This document shows positions 1 to 5,774 of a DNA stretch of 6,691 bases, piece after piece (positions within the stretch are counted from its first letter, which is position 1; each line of letters starts with the position of its first letter). The position numbers and the translations under genes are program-made. Source of the DNA: Actinomycetota bacterium (GTDB lineage Bacteria; Actinomycetota; Actinomycetes; Nanopelagicales; Nanopelagicaceae). Below the pieces are notes generated by a model. That model was not told the origin of the DNA. It searched no databases and saw only the letters and a list, made by a program, of their open reading frames with translations. The DNA is taken from contig WLGP01000051.1 of the NCBI GenBank assembly GCA_009703165.1, positions 1 to 6,691 of the forward strand. The letters are read 5' to 3'.

Positions 1-1491
1 ACTGTGGCAGGAGATGTCCTTACTCGTTGGCATCGCCAGCGCGGAGAGTCAGTCTGGTTCCTTACCGGAACAGATGAACACGGTCAGAAGGTAATGCGCA
101 CTGCCGAGCAGAATAACGTTGCCCCTCAAGAGTGGGTTGACCGCCTGGTTGCAGATGCATGGAAGCCAAATTGGACTGCACTCAATATTGCAAATGATGA
201 TTTCATCCGCACAACCGAGCCTCGCCACACAGAGCGCGTGCAGAAGTTTCTACAATCGCTTAAGGATTCTGGCCATATCTATGCAGGAAAGTATGAAGGC
301 CCATACTGCGTTGGCTGCGAAGAATTTAAATTACCTGGAGATCTCATCGATGCAGATGGAGAGAAACTCTGTCCCATCCATAGCAAGCCAGTTGAGATTG
401 TTAATGAGAATAACTGGTTCTTTAAACTCTCAGCCTTCGCCCAGCCGCTCATCGATCATTACAAGAATAATCCGGAGGCCTGCCAACCAGAGAGTGCGCG
501 CAACGAGGTAATTTCATTCCTCGAAGGTGGCGTCTCTGATCTTTCGATTAGCCGTTCCACATTTGATTGGGGCATTCCTGTTCCATGGGATACCGATCAG
601 GTTGTCTACGTATGGTTCGATGCACTTCTCAACTATGCAACAGCGGTTGGTCTAACAGATGATGCAGCATCCGTTGGTGGCAAGAAGTTTGCTCAGACTT
701 GGCCTGCAGATGTGCACCTAGTTGGAAAAGATATTTTGCGATTCCATGCAGTGATCTGGCCTGCCATGTTGATGGCTGCAGGCCTTGAAATTCCACGTAA
801 GGTATTTGCACATGGCTGGCTCTTGGTCGGCGGCGAGAAGATGAGTAAGTCAAAGCTGACCGGTATTGCACCATCTGATATCACCGATCACTTTGGCGTT
901 GATGCCTTTAGATATTACTTCTTACGTGCAATTCCATTTGGTAGCGATGGATCTTTCTCTTGGGAAGATATGAGCGCCCGATATACATCAGAGCTTGCAA
1001 ATGACTTTGGAAACCTCGCATCACGCCTTGCTGCGATGATCGAAAAGTACTGTGGTGGGCTTATCCCAGCGCCACATCGTGATGAGACGTTAGTAAAGGC
1101 GCTCCAGACAACTGTTGAGACTGCCGATAAGGCGATGGTCGCACTTGATTTCCAAGGCGGCATTGTTGCTGCGATGGATTTCTGCAAGAAGGTCAATGGC
1201 TATGTCACAGAGAAAGAGCCATGGATCCTTGCTAAAGATCCTTCCAATCAAGTCGAACTCGAGCAGGTTCTCTACAACACTGCAGAGTCCCTGCGTGCAC
1301 TAGCTGTCTTGCTCCATCCAGTAATGCCGGCAACAACAGAGATTCTGTGGCAATCACTTGGTGCGCAAAGTTCACTTGGTGCAATCGGCGACCAGAAGGT
1401 CAGTCAGATCGCGCAATGGGGTCAATTGCCACAAGGTGCGACAGTGACAAAGACTCCGGTTCTCTTTCCCCGTCTTGAGATTAAAGAGTAA
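1..1491 (+). CDS. metG: Methionyl-tRNA synthetase (5' partial)
   Basis: This cytoplasmic class I aminoacyl-tRNA synthetase charges tRNA-Met and initiator tRNA with methionine using ATP. The frame is open from base 1, so the gene begins before the window; the GTG at base 4 is an internal valine. About 20-25 residues, including the HIGH-type ATP motif, should lie upstream (inferred from family alignment). Visible landmarks are FLTGTDEHG near residues 20-28, a single zinc knuckle with CxxC at 307-318 and CPIH at 370-381, the DLSISR-FDWG-PVP segment, VWFDALLNY, and KMSKS at 838-852. The C-terminal helical anticodon-binding domain includes the NGYVTEKEPWILAK motif. The one-knuckle zinc pattern resembles the Thermus-type enzyme, and the protein ends soon after the anticodon domain without the tRNA-binding extension seen in longer MetRS. 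tatD follows after 8 nt, suggesting cotranscription. Identification is secure. Confidence 0.97.
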   Translation, partial: TVAGDVLTRWHRQRGESVWFLTGTDEHGQKVMRTAEQNNVAPQEWVDRLVADAWKPNWTALNIANDDFIRTTEPRHTERVQKFLQSLKDSGHIYAGKYEGPYCVGCEEFKLPGDLIDADGEKLCPIHSKPVEIVNENNWFFKLSAFAQPLIDHYKNNPEACQPESARNEVISFLEGGVSDLSISRSTFDWGIPVPWDTDQVVYVWFDALLNYATAVGLTDDAASVGGKKFAQTWPADVHLVGKDILRFHAVIWPAMLMAAGLEIPRKVFAHGWLLVGGEKMSKSKLTGIAPSDITDHFGVDAFRYYFLRAIPFGSDGSFSWEDMSARYTSELANDFGNLASRLAAMIEKYCGGLIPAPHRDETLVKALQTTVETADKAMVALDFQGGIVAAMDFCKKVNGYVTEKEPWILAKDPSNQVELEQVLYNTAESLRALAVLLHPVMPATTEILWQSLGAQSSLGAIGDQKVSQIAQWGQLPQGATVTKTPVLFPRLEIKE

Positions 1492-1499
1492 ATATCCCA

Positions 1500-2372
1500 A
1501 TGGCCGATCGCCACAATCGAGATATCGACCGTCAATTAGCGCCAGCACCAGAGCCTCTTCCAGTCCCATGCGTTGATGCGCACGCACATATTGAGATCGT
1601 TGCCAATACAAGCTTTGATTCACCTGAAGTTCGTACCGTCATTGACGATGCAGCTCGTGCAGGAATTGATCGGATTGTTCAGGTCGGGTATTCAGCAGAG
1701 CAATCTCAGTGGGGTGCAAATCTTGCAGCGCTCTACGATGGACAGGTCTTAGCCGCAGTTGCGCTGCATCCAAATGAAGCACCTGTAGTTGAAGATCTTG
1801 AGGCAGATCTTGCGATCATTGAAGCCCTTGCCGCACAACCTCGTGTGCGCGCAATCGGTGAGACTGGCCTCGATTACTTTCGTACCCCACCAGAACTTCG
1901 CGCCCGCCAACAAGAATCCTTTAAGTGGCATATTGATCTAGCAAAGCGCACAAAAAAGGCGTTAGTGATCCACGATCGAGATTCCCATGATGATGTCTTA
2001 TCTGTCTTGCTAGAAGTGGGAGCCCCAGAGAAGACTGTCTTTCATTGTTTTTCAGGCGATGTCGAGATGGCCAAGAAATGTATCGAACGCGGCTACATCC
2101 TCTCTTTTGCCGGAACCGTTACCTTCAAAAATGCTCCAGCACTTCGTGAGGCTCTAGCAATTACTCCGATCGATCAGATCCTGGTGGAGACCGATGCTCC
2201 CTTCTTGGCACCCACTCCACATCGCGGTGCACTTAATTCACCGGCGCAGATTGCAACGATTGTCCGTGCGATGGCAGAAGAACGAAATGCAGACTTGGCT
2301 GAATTTGCGACTGCGCTATCTAATAATGCAGAGCGCATCTTTGGCTCCTTTGCCGCAGGTTCAACGCTGTGA
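1500..2372 (+). CDS. tatD: TatD-family metal-dependent hydrolase
   Basis: This is a 290-residue TIM-barrel hydrolase of the TatD family (amidohydrolase superfamily). Members are metal-dependent deoxyribonucleases or exonucleases linked to DNA repair and quality control; the exact physiological substrate here is not known. The expected metal ligands are all present: HxH at residues 28 and 30 (DAHAH), Glu121 in GETGLDYF, His158 in VIHDRD, His182 in FHCFSG, and Asp232 in ETDAPFLAP. An N-terminal lead-in of about 24 residues, rich in proline (APAPEPLPVP), precedes the barrel; similar extensions are usual in actinobacterial TatD. ATG at 1500 is the chosen start. Its ribosome site is weak (AAAGAG about 11 nt upstream, inside the end of metG), so translational coupling to metG is likely. 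The stop overlaps the rsmA start by 4 nt. Confidence 0.95.
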   Translation: MADRHNRDIDRQLAPAPEPLPVPCVDAHAHIEIVANTSFDSPEVRTVIDDAARAGIDRIVQVGYSAEQSQWGANLAALYDGQVLAAVALHPNEAPVVEDLEADLAIIEALAAQPRVRAIGETGLDYFRTPPELRARQQESFKWHIDLAKRTKKALVIHDRDSHDDVLSVLLEVGAPEKTVFHCFSGDVEMAKKCIERGYILSFAGTVTFKNAPALREALAITPIDQILVETDAPFLAPTPHRGALNSPAQIATIVRAMAEERNADLAEFATALSNNAERIFGSFAAGSTL

Positions 2373-3193
2373 GCCTTTTGGGAGCAGCAGAGATCCGCGA
2401 GCTGGCAGCACAGCTTGATCTCAGACCATCTAAATCGCTGGGACAGAACTTTGTTATCGATGCCAATGTCTGTCGCAAGATTGTTCGTGTGGCAGATGTG
2501 CGATCAGATGATGTTGCACTTGAAATCGGACCAGGACTTGGTTCATTAACTCTTGCCTTGCTTGAAGAGGCTGCATCAGTTGTTGCCATTGAAATCGATC
2601 CACGCCTTGCAACACAACTTCCGATAACTGCAGCACTCCATAGCGATCGCCCATCACAATTATCTGTTGTCACAAGTGATGCGTTAGCAATCCGTAGCCT
2701 TGATGTTGCGCCAACTGTTCTCGTAGCAAATCTTCCTTACAACGTATCTGTCCCTGTCTTTTTGCATCTTCTTGAATTCTTTCCAACCTTACGTTCTGGC
2801 GTAGTCATGGTGCAGGCAGAGGTTGCAGATCGCCTTGCCGCAAAGCCCAATAGTAAGGAGTACGGAATTCCTAGCGTCAAGGCTGCATGGTGGGCAGATG
2901 TCAGCGGCGCAGGATCTGTTTCGCGATCCATCTTCTGGCCAGCACCTAACGTTGATTCCAAGTTAGTTGGCTTTAAACGCCATGCCCCATTGGGTGATGA
3001 AGTTCTGCGTAAGAAAGTCTTTGCCATTATCGATCTGGCTTTTGCACAGCGCCGAAAGATGCTCCGTTCAACCCTTTCATCGATGTATGGAAGTTCAGCT
3101 GCTGCAGAGGCCCACCTTGAATCTGTTGGAATCGATGGCACTCTGCGCGGGGAAGCGTTGACCATTGAAGATTTCTGCAAAATCGCCCAATAA
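2369..3193 (+). CDS. rsmA: 16S rRNA (A1518/A1519-N6)-dimethyltransferase
   Basis: RsmA (KsgA) uses S-adenosylmethionine to dimethylate the two adjacent adenosines in the loop of helix 45 of 16S rRNA, a late check in 30S assembly. Loss of it classically gives kasugamycin resistance. The 274-residue product has the family signature SKSLGQNFVID at residues 21-31, the SAM-binding motif LEIGPGLG at 51-58, the acidic motif II residue Glu75 in AIEID, Asp104 of motif III, and the catalytic NLPYN at 121-125. A C-terminal helical domain contains AFAQRRKMLRSTL, typical of the family. GTG at 2369 is preferred because it forms a GTGA overlap with the tatD stop and gives a normal N-terminus; a TTG at 2378 is a less likely alternative. 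Many actinobacteria carry an rpf-type gene between tatD and this gene; here nothing intervenes. Confidence 0.96.
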   Translation: MSLLGAAEIRELAAQLDLRPSKSLGQNFVIDANVCRKIVRVADVRSDDVALEIGPGLGSLTLALLEEAASVVAIEIDPRLATQLPITAALHSDRPSQLSVVTSDALAIRSLDVAPTVLVANLPYNVSVPVFLHLLEFFPTLRSGVVMVQAEVADRLAAKPNSKEYGIPSVKAAWWADVSGAGSVSRSIFWPAPNVDSKLVGFKRHAPLGDEVLRKKVFAIIDLAFAQRRKMLRSTLSSMYGSSAAAEAHLESVGIDGTLRGEALTIEDFCKIAQ

Positions 3194-3198
3194 GCAAT

Positions 3199-3202
3199 AA
3201 GG
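3199..3202 (+). promoter_or_regulatory. Ribosome binding site of ispE
   Basis: AAGG lies 7 nt before the GTG at 3210, a normal Shine-Dalgarno spacing. It favours this start over the second in-frame GTG at 3231 (residue 8), which would also cut away part of the strand leading into the PAKVNL motif. Motif reading only. Confidence 0.6.
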
Positions 3203-3209
3203 TCTACAC

Positions 3210-4121
3210 GTGGCAAAAGAGAGCGTAACGGTGCGCGTACCTGCAAAGGTCAATCTCCAATTGTCGGTCGGCCCTCGCGAAGACGACGGGTATCACAATC
3301 TCGTCTCTGTCTTTCAAGCAATCTCACTCTTTGATGATGTCACTGTGACAAAGAGCCAACCAGGATCTGGAATCACAATCTCAATCGTTGGCGATCACAC
3401 CCATGGCGTTCCGGCAGATCACACAAACTTGGCAGTTAAGGCTGCGCAACTAATTGCATCTGAATATGACCTGACAATCGATGCCCATATCGAGGTAAAG
3501 AAGAGCATCCCTGTTGCAGGTGGCATGGCAGGTGGCAGCGCAGATGCTGCAGCGACAATTCTGGCAATTGATCATCTCTATGAACTTGAGATGACTCGCG
3601 ATGAGCAACATGATTTTGCAGCTTCCCTTGGCAGCGATGTTCCCTTCATGCTGACAGGTGGAACTGCTATCGGCCAGGGACATGGTGATCAATTAACTTC
3701 GGCACTTTCTCGCGGTACCTATCACTGGGTTTTAGCTCTCTCGAGCGTTGGCCTTTCAACACCTGCCGTCTATACAGAGTGCGATCGTTTACGTGCAGAG
3801 CGCGATATCTCAGCGCCACGTATTAGCGATCAATTGATGCAGGCGCTACTTGCAGGAGATGCAAAGGCAGTTGGAGCTTCGCTCAGCAATGATCTACAGA
3901 ACGCAGCCTGCACATTGCGTCCGGCGCTTTCATTAGTTCTCGATGTCGGACAGGAATATGGCGCACTCGGTGCAATCGTCTCTGGATCTGGGCCGACTGT
4001 TGCATTTCTCGTTGCAGATGAGGAAGCTGGCCTTGATTTAGCTGTTGCTCTGACCTCAAGTGGAGTCGTAGGAAGCGTTGCTCGAGCCTTTGGTCCCGTG
4101 CATGGAGCCAAAATTCTCTAA
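3210..4121 (+). CDS. ispE: 4-diphosphocytidyl-2-C-methyl-D-erythritol kinase
   Basis: IspE is a cytoplasmic GHMP-family kinase that phosphorylates the 2-hydroxyl of CDP-methylerythritol with ATP, the fourth step of the MEP (non-mevalonate) isoprenoid pathway. This feeds the undecaprenyl and menaquinone precursors. The 303-residue protein has normal length. Seen motifs: PAKVNL at residues 11-16 with Lys13, DGYHNL at 26-31, the glycine-rich ATP loop VAGGMAGGSADAA at 102-114, Asp143 in LGSDVPF (the expected catalytic aspartate), and the third GHMP motif VSGSGPTVAF near the C-terminus. It starts at GTG with a good ribosome site and follows rsmA after 16 nt, so it is probably the last protein gene of the metG-tatD-rsmA-ispE operon. 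After its stop comes the tRNA-containing spacer. No missing key residue or frameshift is visible. Confidence 0.96.
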   Translation: MAKESVTVRVPAKVNLQLSVGPREDDGYHNLVSVFQAISLFDDVTVTKSQPGSGITISIVGDHTHGVPADHTNLAVKAAQLIASEYDLTIDAHIEVKKSIPVAGGMAGGSADAAATILAIDHLYELEMTRDEQHDFAASLGSDVPFMLTGGTAIGQGHGDQLTSALSRGTYHWVLALSSVGLSTPAVYTECDRLRAERDISAPRISDQLMQALLAGDAKAVGASLSNDLQNAACTLRPALSLVLDVGQEYGALGAIVSGSGPTVAFLVADEEAGLDLAVALTSSGVVGSVARAFGPVHGAKIL

Positions 4122-4123
4122 CG

Positions 4124-4150
4124 CCAGGATGCGTATCTGGTCGCCAGCAC
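4124..4150 (+). repeat. T-arm-like sequence upstream of tRNA-Gln
   Basis: Three bases after the ispE stop, 4124-4140 reads CCAGGATGCGTATCTGG. The real T arm of the tRNA at 4224-4240 reads CCAGGATCGATACCTGG, exactly 100 nt later. They match at 13 of 17 positions, and both are followed by a T, a short variable block and AGCA. The segment can form a small bulged hairpin (CCAG-AT with AT-CTGG, loop GCGT). No T run follows, so it does not look like an intrinsic terminator. It may be a decayed copy of a tRNA 3' half or a chance resemblance. No matching 5' half is seen, since that position is ispE coding sequence. The rest of 4151-4176 holds only a weak 4-bp hairpin (CCCT/AGGG) and no convincing promoter. 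Confidence 0.3.
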
Positions 4151-4176
4151 CCTGTGTGATGAGGGAGAATACGGGT

Positions 4177-4248
4177 TCCGCCATTGTGTAGTGGCTAGCA
4201 CATGGGCCTTTGAAGCCCAGGGTCCAGGATCGATACCTGGTGGCGGAG
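4177..4248 (+). tRNA. tRNA-Gln (anticodon UUG)
   Basis: A complete 72-nt cloverleaf can be folded by hand. The acceptor stem is TCCGCCA (4177-4183) with TGGCGGA (4241-4247), all 7 pairs Watson-Crick, followed by discriminator G4248. The D arm has GTG/CAC (4186-4188 with 4199-4201) and GG at 4193-4194. The anticodon stem TGGGC/GCCCA (4203-4207, 4215-4219) encloses loop CTTTGAA with anticodon TTG at 4210-4212. The T stem CCAGG/CCTGG encloses ATCGATA. The U1-A72 pair and G73 are typical of bacterial tRNA-Gln; the weak first pair is also a known element for GatCAB amidation of Glu-tRNA-Gln. CCA is not encoded (CAA follows G73), so it must be added by the CCA enzyme. Position 54 is A rather than the usual T. 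UUG can read both CAA and CAG, which are both used by the genes here. No clear own promoter is visible; it may be read from the ispE operon. Confidence 0.95.
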
Positions 4249-4266
4249 CAATTTCAATTGCCCGCC
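4242..4266 (+). other. Alternative hairpin spanning the tRNA 3' end
   Basis: The last bases of the tRNA, GGCGG at 4242-4246, can pair with CCGCC at 4262-4266, and GCAAT at 4248-4252 with ATTGC at 4257-4261. Only A4247 is left as a bulge and the loop is TTCA. This 10-bp hairpin would compete with the acceptor stem in a precursor transcript. It could influence 3' trailer processing, or it may simply follow from the repeated sequences around it. No T run follows, so it is not a standard terminator. Confidence 0.35.
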
Positions 4267-4285
4267 GATAGAGCTGGCGGAGCCA
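4260..4285 (+). repeat. Twin hairpin repeat, copy 1
   Basis: This is a 26-nt unit made of GCCCGCCGA, a 7-nt variable centre (TAGAGCT) and GGCGGAGCCA. It folds as GC plus CCGCC pairing with GGCGG plus GC, with one bulged A (4281) and a 9-nt loop. Copy 2 begins 45 nt later with the same architecture. The 3' arm GGCGGAGC also matches the tRNA 3' end at 4242-4249. It lacks a following T run. Function unknown. Confidence 0.6.
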
Positions 4286-4304
4286 TCTGGTTCTCAGTTA
4301 CAAG

Positions 4305-4330
4305 GCCCGCCGAAGATTTAGGCGGAGCAA
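4305..4330 (+). repeat. Twin hairpin repeat, copy 2
   Basis: This is a 26-nt unit made of GCCCGCCGA, a 7-nt variable centre (AGATTTA) and GGCGGAGCAA. Both outer arms match copy 1 except one base, while the centre differs, which is the pattern expected of a conserved stem with a free loop. The 3' arm GGCGGAGCAA is identical to the tRNA end plus trailer at 4242-4251. The unit ends 14 nt before the glmU ATG, and its GGAG (4324-4327) is the nearest purine-rich match to a ribosome site, though 17 nt from the start. It may therefore be part of the glmU leader. Function unknown. Confidence 0.6.
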
Positions 4331-4344
4331 GATAGACTTCACAT

Positions 4345-5769
4345 ATGAGCCTAGAAACAGTGGTTGTTCTCGCCGCTGGAGAAGGCACGCGAATGAAATC
4401 TGCAACACCCAAGGTTCTTCATTCAATCTCAGGTCGCACACTTCTAGGACATGTTCTCCATGCCGTAGATGGATTAAATGCAAAAAATCTTCGCATCGTT
4501 GTCGGTGCGGGACGTGAACTTGTCGAAGAGCACGTTGCAGAGATTGCACCACAGGCAACAACAGTCTTTCAGGAACATCGCGGCGGTACAGGACATGCAA
4601 CTCAGCTCGCGCTCGCAGGTACAACACCGGCCGGCACTGTCTTAGTTCTCGCCGGCGATACCCCGATGCTTACCAACGCTTCCCTTGCCGCATTGTTAGA
4701 TGTGCACCATAAAGGCGACTTTGTTGCATCAGTGATGACTGCAGAGCACCCGGATCCAACTGGTTATGGACGAATAGTCCGTAGCGAAGATGGCTCGCTT
4801 CTGCGCATCGTTGAAGAGCGCGATGCCAGTGATAACGAAAAGGCTATCTACGAAATCAATTCGGGTGTCTACGCCTTTGATGGTGCAAAACTTGCTGGTG
4901 CTATTGGAAAGTTGAAGAACGATAATTCACAAGGCGAGCTCTATCTCACCGATGTTCTTGAGATTCTCCGCATGGATGGCGGCTCAGTTGCTGCAGTATT
5001 GATCGAAGACTTTATCGAAATCCTTGGCGTTAACGATCGCGCGCAGTTGGCAGAAAGTGCTGCACTATTGCGTGATTTGATCAATGACGACCTCATGAAA
5101 TCTGGAGTCACCATCGTTGATCCGATGAATACTTGGGTTGATTCCACAGCGAAGATTGCAAACGATGTAACCCTGCTACCTGGTACATGGATTGCCGGTT
5201 CTACAACTGTTGCAAGTGGCGCAGTTATTGGTCCGCGTACAACGTTAGTTGATTGCACAGTTGCTGCAGGTGCCAACGTTATTGAATCGCACTGCACCGG
5301 CGCTGTGATTGGTGCCCATGCAAACGTTGGCCCATTTACATATTTGCGACCAGGAACAGATCTTGGCCCATCTTCTAAAGCTGGCGCATTTGTTGAGATG
5401 AAGAATGCTGTTGTCGGTGAAGGTTCAAAGGTTCCGCATCTTTCCTATGTAGGGGATGCAACGATCGGTGAAGGCAGCAATATCGGAGCTGCCACAATCT
5501 TTGTAAATTACGATGGCGTTGAAAAGCATCACACCACAGTGGGTGATCACGTCCGCATCGGTAGCGATTCGATGTTAGTCGCCCCGATTACCATCGGAGA
5601 TGGCGCATATACCGCCGCTGGATCTGTGATTACCGAGGATGTGCCACCCGGAGCAATCGGGGTTGCTAGGGCAAAGCAGAGAAATGTATTAGGTTGGGTC
5701 CTGCGCAAGCGTTCCGGTACTAAATCAGCAGATGCAGCCTCGCGTCATGTTGATGAGAAGAAGGGCTAA
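4345..5769 (+). CDS. glmU: Bifunctional UDP-GlcNAc pyrophosphorylase / GlcN-1-P acetyltransferase
   Basis: GlmU is a cytoplasmic two-domain enzyme that acetylates glucosamine-1-phosphate and then couples GlcNAc-1-P to UTP, making UDP-GlcNAc for peptidoglycan and other glycans. The N-terminal Rossmann domain shows LAAGEGTRM at residues 9-17, Lys23 in PKVLH, GGTGHA at 80-85, AGDTPM with Asp105, and GVND with metal-ligand Asn230. The C-terminal left-handed beta-helix begins near residue 260 and carries hexapeptide repeats, GPFTYLRPG, the catalytic His365 in PHLSYVGD, and NYDG. The 474-residue length is normal; the last 25 residues are charged and probably disordered. ATG at 4345 is the first possible start because an in-frame TAG lies at 4333-4335. 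The ribosome site is poor: only GATAG nearby, with GGAG 17 nt upstream inside a hairpin repeat. prs follows after 5 nt. Confidence 0.97.
   Translation: MSLETVVVLAAGEGTRMKSATPKVLHSISGRTLLGHVLHAVDGLNAKNLRIVVGAGRELVEEHVAEIAPQATTVFQEHRGGTGHATQLALAGTTPAGTVLVLAGDTPMLTNASLAALLDVHHKGDFVASVMTAEHPDPTGYGRIVRSEDGSLLRIVEERDASDNEKAIYEINSGVYAFDGAKLAGAIGKLKNDNSQGELYLTDVLEILRMDGGSVAAVLIEDFIEILGVNDRAQLAESAALLRDLINDDLMKSGVTIVDPMNTWVDSTAKIANDVTLLPGTWIAGSTTVASGAVIGPRTTLVDCTVAAGANVIESHCTGAVIGAHANVGPFTYLRPGTDLGPSSKAGAFVEMKNAVVGEGSKVPHLSYVGDATIGEGSNIGAATIFVNYDGVEKHHTTVGDHVRIGSDSMLVAPITIGDGAYTAAGSVITEDVPPGAIGVARAKQRNVLGWVLRKRSGTKSADAASRHVDEKKG
5761..5765 (+). promoter_or_regulatory. Ribosome binding site of prs
   Basis: AAGGG sits inside the last codons of glmU, 9 nt before the TTG at 5775. 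It supports the TTG as the prs start and implies that prs translation is tied to glmU. No ATG or GTG occurs in frame within the expected N-terminal region; a second TTG at 5808 would delete 11 residues and lacks comparable support. Confidence 0.6.
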
Positions 5770-5774
5770 TTCCT

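Noticed and set aside
2643..2650. GCGATCGC, the octamer known as HIP1 in cyanobacteria
   Set aside because: A single copy inside rsmA coding sequence in a region rich in GATC-containing words; chance is sufficient and the gene content is not cyanobacterial.
2737..3246. 169-codon open frame on the minus strand over rsmA
   Set aside because: It lies wholly across the well-supported rsmA frame and the ispE start, its translation shows no recognisable domain, and it has no ribosome site of note. It is a shadow frame.
4124..4165. Possible transcription terminator after ispE
   Set aside because: Small hairpins (CCAG/CTGG and CCCT/AGGG) exist but no T run follows either, so an intrinsic terminator is not supported.
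4150..4176. Possible promoter for tRNA-Gln: GAGAAT at 4165-4170
   Set aside because: It matches the -10 consensus at only 4 of 6 positions, no -35 element is seen at proper distance, and the implied start would fall on the mature tRNA 5' end. Too weak to call.
4333..4338. TAGACT as a -10 element for glmU
   Set aside because: No matching -35 box lies 16-18 nt upstream; that region is the hairpin repeat. A single hexamer is not enough.
4249..4344. Riboswitch or glmS-type ribozyme in the glmU leader
   Set aside because: Only about 95 nt are available, the structure seen is two simple hairpins, and I recognise no conserved core of a known riboswitch or ribozyme.
4941..5297. 118-codon open frame on the minus strand inside glmU
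   Set aside because: It overlaps the conserved glmU coding sequence and its translation is low-complexity and unlike any family I know.
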